Assembly: GCA_018671245.1 (NCBI GenBank)
Contig: JABHIB010000005.1
Coordinates: 1 to 46,158 of the forward strand
DNA from: an archaeon
Lineage (GTDB): Archaea > Nanobdellota > Nanobdellia > SCGC-AAA011-G17 > PNOQ01
Direction: 5' to 3'
Length of the DNA stretch: 46,158 nt
The translations under genes were made by a program, and so were the position numbers. Of the stretch, positions 1-7,794 are shown in pieces (the stretch's first letter is position 1; each line of letters begins with the position of its first letter). The notes below the pieces were generated by a model. The model was not told where the DNA came from, made no database searches, and saw nothing but the letters and a program-made list of their open reading frames with translations.

Positions 1-60
1 TATAGTGGTGTTTTAACTATATTAAACCTTTTATCAAAACTTTAGCTTTTTTACAAAAGA

Positions 61-70
61 TTTATAAATA
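61..70 (+). promoter_or_regulatory. TATA box of the Lrp-like regulator gene
   Basis: A TTTATAAATA element lies about 25 bases before the ATG at 90. At usual archaeal TATA-to-start spacing the transcript would begin at or next to the start codon, so the message is probably leaderless. Confidence 0.55.
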
Positions 71-89
71 ACTAAGAATAAAGATAAAT

Positions 90-1049
90 ATGGTTAAAAT
101 AACCAAAACTGATGAAATCATACTTTCTATGTTAGAAGAGGACTCGAGAGTGCAAGAAAAGGAAATAGCAAAACAGTGCAAACTTTCCAAGGATTCAATT
201 AGATATAGGATAAAAAGATTAGAAAATAAAGGAGTAATCAAAGGTTATAGTGCATTTGTAGATTATACCAAGATGAACAAACATTTAGTAAAACTATATC
301 TTTCAATAAATTCTCCCATAGCAATAAAAGAAGATTTGATTAAATTTGCAGAAAAAAAGAAAGAAACATTCACCATCTACGAAAGTATAGGAGAGTGGGA
401 TTTGTGTGTGACTTTTTTTGTAGAAGACCTAAAACAATATTATACCATAGAGAATGAAATACTTTCAACATGGGGAAAATATATTTCACATAAAGAGTTT
501 CTAATAATGTTAGAATCTAAAGTTTACAATCATAAAATGTTCTTAAAGGATAGAAAGAATAAAACAAAAAAGATTTTTGGACCAAAAACAGATTATAATC
601 TAAATGAATTAGATCAACAACTTGTTTTAGAAATGATAAAAAATTCTAGACAGAGTATTATAACTCTAGCTAATAAATTCAATAAAAGTCATATAACAAT
701 AACAAATCACCTAAGGAGATTAATCGCCCAAGATATAATATATCCTCGAACATCGATAGATTATGAAAAACTAGGTTTAAAAAATTACAAATTATTTATA
801 GAGGTATCAGAATATAATACTCAAGTAGAAAATAAGATTATGACTTTCTTAGAATTACTACCAAATACTTTCAACATAATAAGGGTAGTTGGAGATTGGA
901 AATTAGAAGTTGAAATACTAACTAAAGAATACAAAGAAGTTGAAGAAATAACGAGAAATCTTTATGACAATTTTTCAGAAAACATAAGAAATGTCAAATT
1001 ATTTGTCATAAGTAAAGAACAGTTTTATCCGGGGATAATTAATCAATAA
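90..1049 (+). CDS. Lrp/AsnC-like transcriptional regulator with two HTH domains
   Basis: The 319-residue protein holds two winged-helix segments of AsnC type: residues ~7-52 (motif EIAKQCKLSKDSIRYRIKRL) and ~172-218 (LANKFNKSHITITNHLRRL). Each is followed by an alpha/beta segment like the Lrp ligand-binding (RAM) region. Standard Lrp proteins are about 150 residues with one HTH, so this is a tandem duplication in one chain, a layout I associate with DPANN genomes. It probably acts as a DNA-binding transcription factor in the cytoplasm; its targets and effector cannot be read from the sequence. It has its own TATA box and lies 31 bases upstream of the DNA ligase gene, which carries a separate TATA-like element, so co-transcription is uncertain. 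Confidence 0.85.
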   Translation: MVKITKTDEIILSMLEEDSRVQEKEIAKQCKLSKDSIRYRIKRLENKGVIKGYSAFVDYTKMNKHLVKLYLSINSPIAIKEDLIKFAEKKKETFTIYESIGEWDLCVTFFVEDLKQYYTIENEILSTWGKYISHKEFLIMLESKVYNHKMFLKDRKNKTKKIFGPKTDYNLNELDQQLVLEMIKNSRQSIITLANKFNKSHITITNHLRRLIAQDIIYPRTSIDYEKLGLKNYKLFIEVSEYNTQVENKIMTFLELLPNTFNIIRVVGDWKLEVEILTKEYKEVEEITRNLYDNFSENIRNVKLFVISKEQFYPGIINQ

Positions 1050-1080
1050 CTTTATATTAAAACAAATCTAACTAACCTCA

Positions 1081-2742
1081 ATGAAATATTCAATCTTAAC
1101 AAAAACTTATCAAGAATTAGAAGCGACTACAAAAAGATTAGAAAAAACAGAAATAATCTCAGAACTTCTTAAAAAAACTAAAGATTTAGAAAAAGTAATT
1201 TATTTATTGCAAGGAAAAGTTTTTCCAAAATGGGATGAAAGAAAAACAGGTATTTCTTCAAGATTAGTTCTAAAAGCAATTAATTCGGCAACAGGAGTCT
1301 CAACAAATAATTTAGAAAAAGAATGGGTAAAAAAAGGAGACTTAGGAATCGTAGTTGAAGAACAAATAAAAAAATCAAAACAAACCTCACTATTCAAAAC
1401 AAAACTGACTATGGACAAAGTTTTTGATAATATACAAAAACTGGCAGAGTTAGAAGGAAAGGGGACAGTAACTAAAAAAATCCAGCATATAATTGAACTA
1501 CTAACTTCTGCAGAACCAGAAGAAGCAAAATATATTGTAAGAACACTAATTGAAGATCTAAGAATTGGGGTAAAAGGTGGAGTAATAAAAGATTCAATTG
1601 CTAAAGCATTTTCAAAAGAATCAAAAGAAATAGAGGTGGCATACAATCTAACAAATGATTTTGCAGAAGTAGCTATAGCAGCAAAAGATAATAAATTAAA
1701 ATCTTTAAAGATGAAAACTGGGAAACCCATAAATCCCATGCTTGCAATTCGAGTAGAATCAATAAAAGAGGCATTTAAGGCAGTAGGGACTCCTGCACTA
1801 GTTGATCAGAAATTAGATGGGTTCAGACTTCAGATCCATAAAAAAGGGGATGAAATAACTCTATTTACAAGAAGACTAGAGAATGTTACAAAACAATTTG
1901 AAGAAATTCTCCCAACAATTAGAGAAAATATAAAACTAACCGAATGCATATTGGATTCGGAGTTAGTAGGGTATGATCCAAAAACAAAAAAACACTTACC
2001 TTTCCAAACAATTTCTCAAAGAATAAGAAGAAAATATGATATTGAAAAATCTGCAGAAGAAACACCTGTAGAAATAAATCTGTTTGACATAATAAGTAAA
2101 GATAAGGAATCTCTATTGACTATGTCTCAGAAAGAAAGAAGAAAAGTTTTGGAAAAAGTTACAAAAGAAGAAACTAGAAAAATAGTAATCACAAAAAAAT
2201 TAATAACAGATTCGGAAAAAGAAGTTGAACAATTCTACAAGAAATCTTTGAAAGATGGGCACGAAGGAGTGATGATTAAGAGTATTGAATCAGAATACGT
2301 TCCAGGAAGAAGAGTTGGAGGTTGGGTAAAATTAAAACCAACAAAAGAGAATTTAGACTTAGTAATTCTAGAAGCAGGTTGGGGAGAAGGAAAAAGATCA
2401 AATTGGTTAGCATCTTTTACTTTAGCATGCAGAGATAAGAATAATTTATTAACAATCGGAAAGGTTGGAACTGGTGTGGCAGAAAAAGAAGCAGAATTGA
2501 CTTTTGAAATGTTAACAAATGAATTAAAACCTTTGATAATCGAACAAAAGGGTAAACAGGTGACATTAAAACCTAGAATAATTTTAGAGATAGGCTATGA
2601 AGAAATTCAGAGATCACCGACGTACAAAAGCGGATTTGCGCTAAGATTTCCAAAAGTTATAAGACTAAGAAAGGATTTAGGATTTGAAGATATAGATAAT
2701 CTAGAAAGAGTAAAAAAACTTCATAAATCTCAAATAAAATAA
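1081..2742 (+). CDS. lig: ATP-dependent DNA ligase
   Basis: This 553-residue protein matches archaeal/eukaryotic DNA ligase I in length and order: an N-terminal DNA-binding domain (residues ~1-215), then the nucleotidyltransferase core with motif I KLDG (lysine near residue 244, which takes the AMP), RRLENVT, motif IV EGVMIK near residue 395 and motif V WVKLKP, and a C-terminal OB-fold ending in the EIGYEEIQRSPTYKSGFALRFP region. It seals nicks during replication and repair. All catalytic motifs are present and there is no truncation. A TATA-like stretch (CTTTATATTAAA) sits about 25 bases before the ATG, so the gene may be transcribed leaderless from its own promoter. Confidence 0.95.
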   Translation: MKYSILTKTYQELEATTKRLEKTEIISELLKKTKDLEKVIYLLQGKVFPKWDERKTGISSRLVLKAINSATGVSTNNLEKEWVKKGDLGIVVEEQIKKSKQTSLFKTKLTMDKVFDNIQKLAELEGKGTVTKKIQHIIELLTSAEPEEAKYIVRTLIEDLRIGVKGGVIKDSIAKAFSKESKEIEVAYNLTNDFAEVAIAAKDNKLKSLKMKTGKPINPMLAIRVESIKEAFKAVGTPALVDQKLDGFRLQIHKKGDEITLFTRRLENVTKQFEEILPTIRENIKLTECILDSELVGYDPKTKKHLPFQTISQRIRRKYDIEKSAEETPVEINLFDIISKDKESLLTMSQKERRKVLEKVTKEETRKIVITKKLITDSEKEVEQFYKKSLKDGHEGVMIKSIESEYVPGRRVGGWVKLKPTKENLDLVILEAGWGEGKRSNWLASFTLACRDKNNLLTIGKVGTGVAEKEAELTFEMLTNELKPLIIEQKGKQVTLKPRIILEIGYEEIQRSPTYKSGFALRFPKVIRLRKDLGFEDIDNLERVKKLHKSQIK

Positions 2743-2804
2743 TCACTTAACAATAATAATCTTTATATATCACCACTTTGATATAGTACTTATCGGTTGT
2801 AATA

Positions 2805-2815
2805 CTTATAAAAAG
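2805..2815 (+). promoter_or_regulatory. TATA box of the TrmB gene
   Basis: CTTATAAAAAG lies about 30 bases before the ATG at 2844. A GAGGGGTG stretch follows at 2815-2822 but is 22 bases from the ATG, too far to be a normal Shine-Dalgarno, and a stop codon sits immediately upstream in frame. The GAGGGGTGTTACTCAGGGG segment between TATA and start could instead be a regulator site. Confidence 0.45.
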
Positions 2816-2843
2816 AGGGGTGTTACTCAGGGGTTTAAAATAA

Positions 2844-3635
2844 ATGATAGTTAAAGAAGATTTTCTCAACAAGTTACGCCAATTTTTTGGGCTAAACTTA
2901 TATGAAGTTAGAATTTGGACAGCACTTTTATCACGAGGAGTTTCAACAGCAGGAGAGTTATCCGACATCGGGGATGTACCTCGTTCAAGGACATACGACG
3001 TTCTAGAATCATTGGAGAAAAAAGGTTTTGTAATGATGAAACTTGGAAAACCTATTCAATATTTGGCAGTCGAACCTAAAGAAGTTGTTGAGCGTGTTAA
3101 AAAATCTATAAAAGATGACGCTAATAAAAATATTCAAAAATTAAAAGACCTATCAAATACTGATATACTAACGGAGTTAACAAACCTCCACACACAAGGT
3201 ATAGAATTTGTTGAACCTACAGATCTTTCTGGTTCCATAAGGGGTAGACATAATATTTATACTCATCTGGAAACAATGGTTAAGAAAGCAGAAGATTCTG
3301 TAACAATTGTGACTACTGAAAAAGGTCTGCCAAGAAAAACAGAAGCACTATCTCATTTATTTGCAAAGCTAGCAAAAAAAGGAGTTTCAATAAAGATTGC
3401 GGCACCAGTGTCTGAAGAAGATATTGGAAAAATGAAAGATATAACAAAACATGCCGAAGTTAAAAATGTTGAAAATCTTGATGCAAGATTTGTTGTTGTT
3501 GATGGAAAAGAAGTTCTATTCATGGTAACAGATGATGAAGCAATACATCCTTCTTATGATGTTGGAGTATGGATAAATGCACCATTTTTTGCTGGAGCAC
3601 TGGAATCACTAACTAAAACTACTGTAGACAAGTAG
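2844..3635 (+). CDS. TrmB-family transcriptional regulator
   Basis: At 263 residues this is a typical TrmB-family protein: an N-terminal winged helix (residues ~8-75, with the segment GVSTAGELSDIGDVPRSRTY and a recognition helix followed by LEKKGFV), a helical linker, and a C-terminal phospholipase-D-like effector domain (residues ~110-260). TrmB proteins commonly sense sugars or other small molecules; the ligand here is unknown. The in-frame TAA just before the ATG fixes the start. It is monocistronic, with its own TATA box, and is followed by a tiny zinc-ribbon gene. Confidence 0.85.
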   Translation: MIVKEDFLNKLRQFFGLNLYEVRIWTALLSRGVSTAGELSDIGDVPRSRTYDVLESLEKKGFVMMKLGKPIQYLAVEPKEVVERVKKSIKDDANKNIQKLKDLSNTDILTELTNLHTQGIEFVEPTDLSGSIRGRHNIYTHLETMVKKAEDSVTIVTTEKGLPRKTEALSHLFAKLAKKGVSIKIAAPVSEEDIGKMKDITKHAEVKNVENLDARFVVVDGKEVLFMVTDDEAIHPSYDVGVWINAPFFAGALESLTKTTVDK

Positions 3636-3665
3636 ATTTATAAGTGAAACCAACTTTTTATTTTT

Positions 3666-3779
3666 ATGGTTAAATGTACTGAGTGTAAGGAAACTATTGA
3701 AGAAACTTTTTTAGGAAAGATTAGTGGAACTTATATAAAAGGAAAACCTATCTGTAAAGTGTGTCAAAAAAAGAAATAA
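3666..3779 (+). CDS. Tiny zinc-ribbon protein (37 aa)
   Basis: A 37-residue reading frame begins MVKCTECKETIEETF and ends CKVCQKKK. It holds two CxxC pairs separated by about 26 residues, the expected layout of a compact zinc ribbon, and is rich in lysine. I recall short proteins of this kind from DPANN genomes but cannot name a family. A TATA-like ATTTATAAG at about 3635-3643, overlapping the end of the TrmB gene, fits a leaderless start at 3666. A role in nucleic-acid or ribosome binding is inference only. Confidence 0.7.
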   Translation: MVKCTECKETIEETFLGKISGTYIKGKPICKVCQKKK

Positions 3780-3844
3780 ATTTAGTTCAAGTCAATAAAT
3801 CTCTATGGTAAATTTTTTAAAGAAACTAATCTAATATCTAAATA

Positions 3845-4738
3845 ATGAGAAATAAACAACAAAAGTTGGCGATAGTAATATCTAGTATTCTTGTAGCGCT
3901 TGTTGGGATTATAGTAAAACTAGTTGGAGATACATTACATCCATTTACATTCACATTTTATAGACTATTTATTGGGACAATATTCTTATTTATTGTACTG
4001 CCTCTTATAGATCAAGATTTTTATAAAGTTAGATTAAAAGATTTCAAATTATTCGCAATTTCGGGATTCTTTTTAGCTGCATCAATAAGCTCATTTGTTT
4101 ATGCAGTAAATTTAATAGATGTTTCAAGTGCAGTTTTGATTACCTCAACTTATGTATTCTTTGTGGTACTTTTTGCATTTTTATTTTTAAAAGAGAAACT
4201 TAGACATAGACAAGTCATATCAATGATATTAATTTTAGCGGGTTTAATGATATTAAATCCATTAAATCTAGCAGGAAGTTTTAAGGGAGTATTAATAGCT
4301 ATTCTAAATGCAATATTTCATGCAGCACTATTGGTATATATGAAATTCGCTGGCAAAAATCACAGGTCTAGCTCAATAGCATGGTCTTTATTATTTGCAT
4401 CAATTTTACTTGCACCATCATTATTAATATTTGGAACTGGAGAAATTATATCAGTAATCCCTCACATGATGTTTGTAGGAGGAGTTTTGACAGCGATACC
4501 TTACACACTTTTAGCATTTGGACTAAAAGATATCAGTACAGATACAACTGCGATAATACAGCTATCTATTACTCCTGTTTCGGCAATAATCTTTGCAGCA
4601 GTTTTCCTTGGAGAGAAACTGACTGAGCAGACCATAATGGGTGGAAGTTTGATTGTTGTCGGTGGTATAACTCTTATATATTCTATATCTAAGTTCAAAA
4701 ATTTTCTAAGTGCTCATTTACACGCACATCATCAATAA
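3845..4738 (+). CDS. DMT-superfamily (EamA) transporter
   Basis: The 297-residue protein consists of about ten hydrophobic membrane segments arranged as two EamA halves (roughly residues 5-135 and 145-280). The first half has the family-typical FYRLFIGTIFL segment and ends FLFLKEKLRHRQ; the second ends AAVFLGEKLTEQTIMGGSLIVVGG. Drug/metabolite transporters export or import small metabolites, and the substrate cannot be inferred. The C-terminal tail HLHAHHQ is histidine-rich, which may be a cytoplasmic metal-binding tail or simply variation. It is a single gene ending about 45 bases before tRNA-Leu. Confidence 0.9.
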   Translation: MRNKQQKLAIVISSILVALVGIIVKLVGDTLHPFTFTFYRLFIGTIFLFIVLPLIDQDFYKVRLKDFKLFAISGFFLAASISSFVYAVNLIDVSSAVLITSTYVFFVVLFAFLFLKEKLRHRQVISMILILAGLMILNPLNLAGSFKGVLIAILNAIFHAALLVYMKFAGKNHRSSSIAWSLLFASILLAPSLLIFGTGEIISVIPHMMFVGGVLTAIPYTLLAFGLKDISTDTTAIIQLSITPVSAIIFAAVFLGEKLTEQTIMGGSLIVVGGITLIYSISKFKNFLSAHLHAHHQ

Positions 4739-4748
4739 TCAGTAAATC

Positions 4749-4756
4749 TTATAAAC
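4749..4756 (+). promoter_or_regulatory. TATA box of tRNA-Leu
   Basis: TTATAAAC lies 27-34 bases before the mature 5' end of tRNA-Leu, the expected archaeal spacing. Confidence 0.5.
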
Positions 4757-4782
4757 TGTTTTCAGATTATAATTTACAACAT

Positions 4783-4868
4783 GAGGAGGTGCCGGAGTCT
4801 GGTCAAACGGGCAGGACTTAAAATCCTGTGGCTTAGTGCCTACGAGGGTTCAAATCCCTTCTTCCTCA
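4783..4868 (+). tRNA. tRNA-Leu (anticodon UAA)
   Basis: The acceptor stem pairs GAGGAGG with CTTCCTC (one G-U). The anticodon stem is CAGGA/TCCTG around loop CTTAAAA, giving anticodon TAA (Leu). A long variable arm follows, as expected of a class II tRNA, then a T-arm with loop TTCAAAT. The discriminator base is A. No encoded CCA and no intron are seen. Confidence 0.95.
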
Positions 4869-4880
4869 TTTTATATTTTT

Positions 4881-4953
4881 GCCTCGGTAGCTTAGTTGGT
4901 AGAGCACTACATTGGTAATGTAGAGGTCGTGGGTTCAACCCCCATCCGAGGCT
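4881..4953 (+). tRNA. tRNA-Thr (anticodon GGU)
   Basis: The acceptor stem GCCTCGG pairs perfectly with CCGAGGC, and the anticodon stem CTACA/TGTAG surrounds loop TTGGTAA with anticodon GGT (Thr). The T-loop is TTCAACC and the discriminator base is T. It lies 12 bases after tRNA-Leu, so the two are probably one transcript. No CCA is encoded. Confidence 0.95.
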
Positions 4954-4971
4954 TTTTAAAACAAAAAGATA

Positions 4972-4979
4972 TTTATATA
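4972..4979 (+). promoter_or_regulatory. TATA box at the head of the pilus cluster
   Basis: TTTATATA lies 22-29 bases before the ATG at 5001, preceded by an A-rich AAACAAAAAGA segment that could be a BRE. Transcription would start at or very near the ATG. Confidence 0.55.
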
Positions 4980-5000
4980 AGTGAAATTAATAATTACTCT

Positions 5001-5696
5001 ATGAACAAAAGGGGACAGTTTTACATAATCACAGTTTTAGTTTTAGCTATGGCAACATATGCTATTACAATGGAATCAAACACTCTAAGAAAAAGTATAC
5101 TCTTTGAGGATTTTGATGCACTCTCTCAGAATTATATAACTGAGTCTACAAAGATAATAAATTATGCAATAGAGAATGAAGATGTTGGAAATATTGAAGA
5201 TCAATTAGATAATTTTACGAAGTCATTTTTAGAGTATGCAAAACAAAGAGATCCAAATGTTGAACTTGTTTATATCTTTAGCAATGGAACAAATGTAACT
5301 GTTTCTAATTATTTTGATGAGACTAATATAAATTATGGCAATTCTACAATTTTCCCAACAAGCCAAGTAGTTAACCAAACAATAACTCTAGAAGTTGGAG
5401 GAAAAGATTTCGCTCATCAGACTCCTATCTCTGTTGGAGATCTGGGAAAAACTTGGTATACTCAATCTGGAGCTACAGGGGAACAAATGAATCTATCTAT
5501 TAGCGGTTTTTTACACAATTTCGATTTGAGTAGTGGGCCCGATTTTAAGGTTATAATAAGGACTTCTTCAGGAGAAGAAACAATAGATCTAGGGGCAGGC
5601 GATGAAACTTGGACACCTAGGTCAAAATTAAGAGGAGGGGAAGAAAATTTTGGAGAGAGATTTATAGGAGTGCTCCAACAGATTATCTTATCATAA
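5001..5696 (+). CDS. Pilin-like protein with class III signal peptide
   Basis: From the ATG at 5001 the product is 231 residues. Its N-terminus MNKRGQFYIITVLVLAMATY has the archaeal prepilin form: a short basic stretch, a Gly, then a polar residue and a hydrophobic helix; cleavage would follow Gly5. The rest is a secreted domain with several N-glycosylation sequons (for example NGTNVT). An upstream in-frame extension to 4896 would run through tRNA-Thr and is rejected; the TATA box at 4972 supports 5001. It is the first gene of the pilus cluster and is followed after one base by another pilin-like gene. Likely a minor pilin or pseudopilin, family unknown. Confidence 0.8.
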   Translation: MNKRGQFYIITVLVLAMATYAITMESNTLRKSILFEDFDALSQNYITESTKIINYAIENEDVGNIEDQLDNFTKSFLEYAKQRDPNVELVYIFSNGTNVTVSNYFDETNINYGNSTIFPTSQVVNQTITLEVGGKDFAHQTPISVGDLGKTWYTQSGATGEQMNLSISGFLHNFDLSSGPDFKVIIRTSSGEETIDLGAGDETWTPRSKLRGGEENFGERFIGVLQQIILS

Positions 5697-5697
5697 A

Positions 5698-6255
5698 ATG
5701 AAGAAAGGAATATCGCCACTAATCAGCTGGATATTATTATTTGGGTTTGCAGTATCTATGGGGACCGGAATAAGTATTTGGATAATAAATGAAATGGAGA
5801 CCATAAATATAGGTGGGCCTGGCCCAGAAACTTATTGTAAAGATGTGAGACTATCTATAAATGAGGTTTGTAGGGCAGCAGATAATAAAACTATTAATTT
5901 CAATGTAACAAATACCGGAAACTTTAAAATCTGGAGATACACAGTAGGTAGGGAGACAACAACTATACCCGAACAATGGTGTTTGGACCTTTATGCAGGG
6001 CCATCAACTCAAGGTTTAGAACCTGGATTGTCAGATCAATTCAATCTAAGCATAGCTGGAGACATGAGCCCGATAATTGGAACAGATTCAATGATCTACA
6101 AAGAATGTTATGATGTCGATTTAAATATATCAAGCGATGTAGTAAATAAAGTAAATATAATATCTTGGATAAAGATAGATGATGAGGTGATGTACTGTCC
6201 TGATCAGAAATTAGAAATTACCTCTTCAAATCCTGATTTAAACACAGCATGTTAA
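5698..6255 (+). CDS. Pilin-like protein (archaeal type IV pilin N-domain)
   Basis: The 185-residue product starts MKKGISPLISWILLFGFAVS, a class III signal: basic residues, Gly4 before the cleavage site, then ISPLI, the start common to archaeal pilins and archaellins. The exported part has conserved cysteines (YCKDV, NEVC, QWC, KEC, YCPD) and several NxT/NxS sequons. The start abuts the preceding gene (TAAAATG). It resembles the orphan pilin at 43525 in its first 11 residues and in a YC-x-D-[IV]-x-LS segment. Probably a minor pilin with disulfide bonds; which structure it enters is inference. Confidence 0.82.
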   Translation: MKKGISPLISWILLFGFAVSMGTGISIWIINEMETINIGGPGPETYCKDVRLSINEVCRAADNKTINFNVTNTGNFKIWRYTVGRETTTIPEQWCLDLYAGPSTQGLEPGLSDQFNLSIAGDMSPIIGTDSMIYKECYDVDLNISSDVVNKVNIISWIKIDDEVMYCPDQKLEITSSNPDLNTAC

Positions 6256-6256
6256 A

Positions 6257-6706
6257 ATGACAAATAAAAAAGCGATAAGTCCAATGATTGCAACAGTTCT
6301 AATGGTAGCCTTTGCGATAGTACTAGCAATACTTGTGTGGTTTTGGTACTCTGGAGTAATAGATGATTACACAAACAAACTCGGACTAACAGGTCAACAA
6401 AGTTGTGCACAAGAAGTAGACTTCACACTTGGAGCTGCAACCATTATAGGGACCGATATCTCTTTTGAAATAGAAAATAAAGGTTCTGTAGATATAAATA
6501 AATTCAAAGTAATAATCACTGGAGACACTATAGCGACAGAAGATACAAGTACCGGGGTTCTAAAAGCATCAACAATTCCACTGTCTATACCGTTTAATGT
6601 TACTGTAATAGGAACTCCCACAAAAATAGAAGTAATGCCAATAATAGTTATACAAGGTCAGGTAACAATCTGTGATGAAAAGATAGAAACCTCGAGCGTA
6701 ATTTAA
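6257..6706 (+). CDS. Pilin-like protein (archaeal type IV pilin N-domain)
   Basis: A 149-residue protein starting MTNKKAISPMIATVLMVAFA, the canonical archaeal pilin N-terminus (basic residues, small residue Ala6 at the cleavage site, ISPMIATVLM hydrophobic helix). The mature part is a short beta-rich domain with two cysteines (SCAQEV, TICDEK), typical of structural pilins. It follows the preceding gene by one base. Along with the next gene it is the closest here to the common archaeal adhesion-pilin family. Confidence 0.87.
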   Translation: MTNKKAISPMIATVLMVAFAIVLAILVWFWYSGVIDDYTNKLGLTGQQSCAQEVDFTLGAATIIGTDISFEIENKGSVDINKFKVIITGDTIATEDTSTGVLKASTIPLSIPFNVTVIGTPTKIEVMPIIVIQGQVTICDEKIETSSVI

Positions 6707-6721
6707 TAATTCTACCAAAAC

Positions 6722-6731
6722 CCTTAAATAC
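6722..6731 (+). promoter_or_regulatory. Internal promoter (TATA) for the candidate major pilin
   Basis: CCTTAAATAC lies in the only sizable gap of the pilin block (6707-6796). The 16 bases ending here are identical to those before dphB at 28479-28494, suggesting a shared BRE/TATA form. A start about 25 bases downstream would leave a leader that contains the Shine-Dalgarno at 6781. Confidence 0.5.
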
Positions 6732-6780
6732 ATACTAAACAAATTTTAGACTAAGATCATAGTTATAAAATGATTAAAAG

Positions 6781-6789
6781 AGGAGGTGA
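6781..6789 (+). promoter_or_regulatory. Shine-Dalgarno that fixes a GTG start
   Basis: AGGAGGTGA, a near-perfect complement of the archaeal 16S rRNA 3' end, stands 7 bases before GTG at 6797. It therefore selects this GTG over the upstream in-frame ATG at 6770. Confidence 0.75.
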
Positions 6790-6796
6790 AGAGAGA

Positions 6797-7261
6797 GTGA
6801 ATAAGAAAGCGATATCCCCATTAATTGCAACAGTTCTAATCGTAGGATTTACAATATTACTTGCAGTTCTAGTTATAGGTTTCATTGAAGATATAACTAA
6901 AACAAGAATGTGTGATGAAGGTTGTAAAATCGAAGCTAATACTGGATGTATGCAACTAACTAATTTTGATGTGACTGGAGTAAATGGAACTGGTCTTGCA
7001 AACATAAGTATAACAAACAGAAATACTGCTGACACTAGTTATGCAATTGCAGTTTATGATTTAAACGGAGCATCACTAGAAGTAAAACAAGGAAATTTAA
7101 CGTCTTTTAATAATACTGTTGTAGAATTTACAGGATTATCTGGAGATCCAGTTTCTGCTAAGTTTATACCGACAGTTGAAGTAGTATACTCACAAGAAGA
7201 CTTAGACAAAGAATGTAATTGTGCAGTAACATGTGGTGAAGGGATAGAAATAACATTCTAA
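6797..7261 (+). CDS. Candidate major type IV pilin
   Basis: From the GTG at 6797 the product is 154 residues, starting (M)NKKAISPLIATVLIVGFTIL, a canonical archaeal prepilin signal with Ala5 at the cleavage site. The mature protein is small and beta-rich with several sequons (NGT, NIS, NLT, NNT) and cysteine pairs near both ends (CDEGCK, CMQ; CNCAVTC), suggesting disulfide stapling and glycosylation. The start is chosen because of the Shine-Dalgarno at 6781; beginning at ATG 6770 would place nine extra residues ahead of the signal. Its own promoter, strong Shine-Dalgarno and a following T-run suggest it is made in excess of its neighbours, as expected of the main pilus subunit (inference). 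Confidence 0.85.
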   Translation: MNKKAISPLIATVLIVGFTILLAVLVIGFIEDITKTRMCDEGCKIEANTGCMQLTNFDVTGVNGTGLANISITNRNTADTSYAIAVYDLNGASLEVKQGNLTSFNNTVVEFTGLSGDPVSAKFIPTVEVVYSQEDLDKECNCAVTCGEGIEITF

Positions 7262-7273
7262 TAACTTCATCAA

Positions 7274-7287
7274 TTTTTTATTTTTTT
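7274..7287 (+). terminator. T-run between major-pilin candidate and the machine genes
   Basis: Six T, one A, then seven T follow the pilin stop codon. Archaeal RNA polymerase terminates on such runs, so some transcripts may end here and leave the downstream ATPase and platform genes at a lower level. Confidence 0.4.
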
Positions 7288-7290
7288 AAA

Positions 7291-7794
7291 ATGAAAAAGA
7301 AGAAAGGACAAATTTGGATATCTGCAGTGCTATACATGGCACTAGGAATAGTAATAATCACTCTAATTTTATCAGTAGGTATGCCAGTTATAGAGAAGAT
7401 GAGAGATAGGCATACACTAATTCAAACAGAAGAACTTCTATCTAATTTAGATGGAGTAATAAGATCAGTAAACAATCAAGGCCCTGGGGCATCAGATGTA
7501 ATAAGTATGGGGATTAGTGAAGGGACATTTGACATCGACACAGCTGGTGAGAAAATTAAGTGGGATATGGAAACCTCTGCACTCCTATCAGAACCAGGTA
7601 TCACTATTGAGCATGGAAATTTAAGATTATTAACTCTAGAAGAAGGGAATCATTACTTAGTTAGTTTGGAGCTAGACTACTCTACCACATCTATCAATAT
7701 TACTTATGGAGGGTTTCTTCCAATTTCTGGGAAACACAGAATAGCTATCCAGAATAAAGGGAACAATGAAATCCACTTGGAGGATTTATCATAA
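7291..7794 (+). CDS. Pilin-like protein with class III signal peptide
   Basis: The 167-residue product begins MKKKKGQIWISAVLYMALGI: five N-terminal residues rich in lysine, Gly6 at the likely cleavage site, then Gln and a hydrophobic helix. The remaining domain is beta-rich without cysteines. It lies directly ahead of the ATPase with a one-base TAATG junction, so the two are translationally coupled. In similar archaeal loci a pilin-like gene next to the ATPase is usually a minor or initiating subunit; that role is inferred. Confidence 0.78.
   Translation: MKKKKGQIWISAVLYMALGIVIITLILSVGMPVIEKMRDRHTLIQTEELLSNLDGVIRSVNNQGPGASDVISMGISEGTFDIDTAGEKIKWDMETSALLSEPGITIEHGNLRLLTLEEGNHYLVSLELDYSTTSINITYGGFLPISGKHRIAIQNKGNNEIHLEDLS

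Noticed and set aside
1200-1739. 179-residue antisense frame within the DNA ligase gene
   Set aside because: Serine- and phenylalanine-rich composition typical of antisense reading of a lysine- and glutamate-rich gene; the ligase frame is unambiguous.
4896-5000. Upstream extension of the first pilin-like gene
   Set aside because: It would be read through tRNA-Thr and would place about 35 residues ahead of a good prepilin signal.
6770-6796. ATG at 6770 as start of the candidate major pilin
   Set aside because: It adds nine residues before the signal and lies upstream of a near-perfect Shine-Dalgarno that serves GTG 6797.
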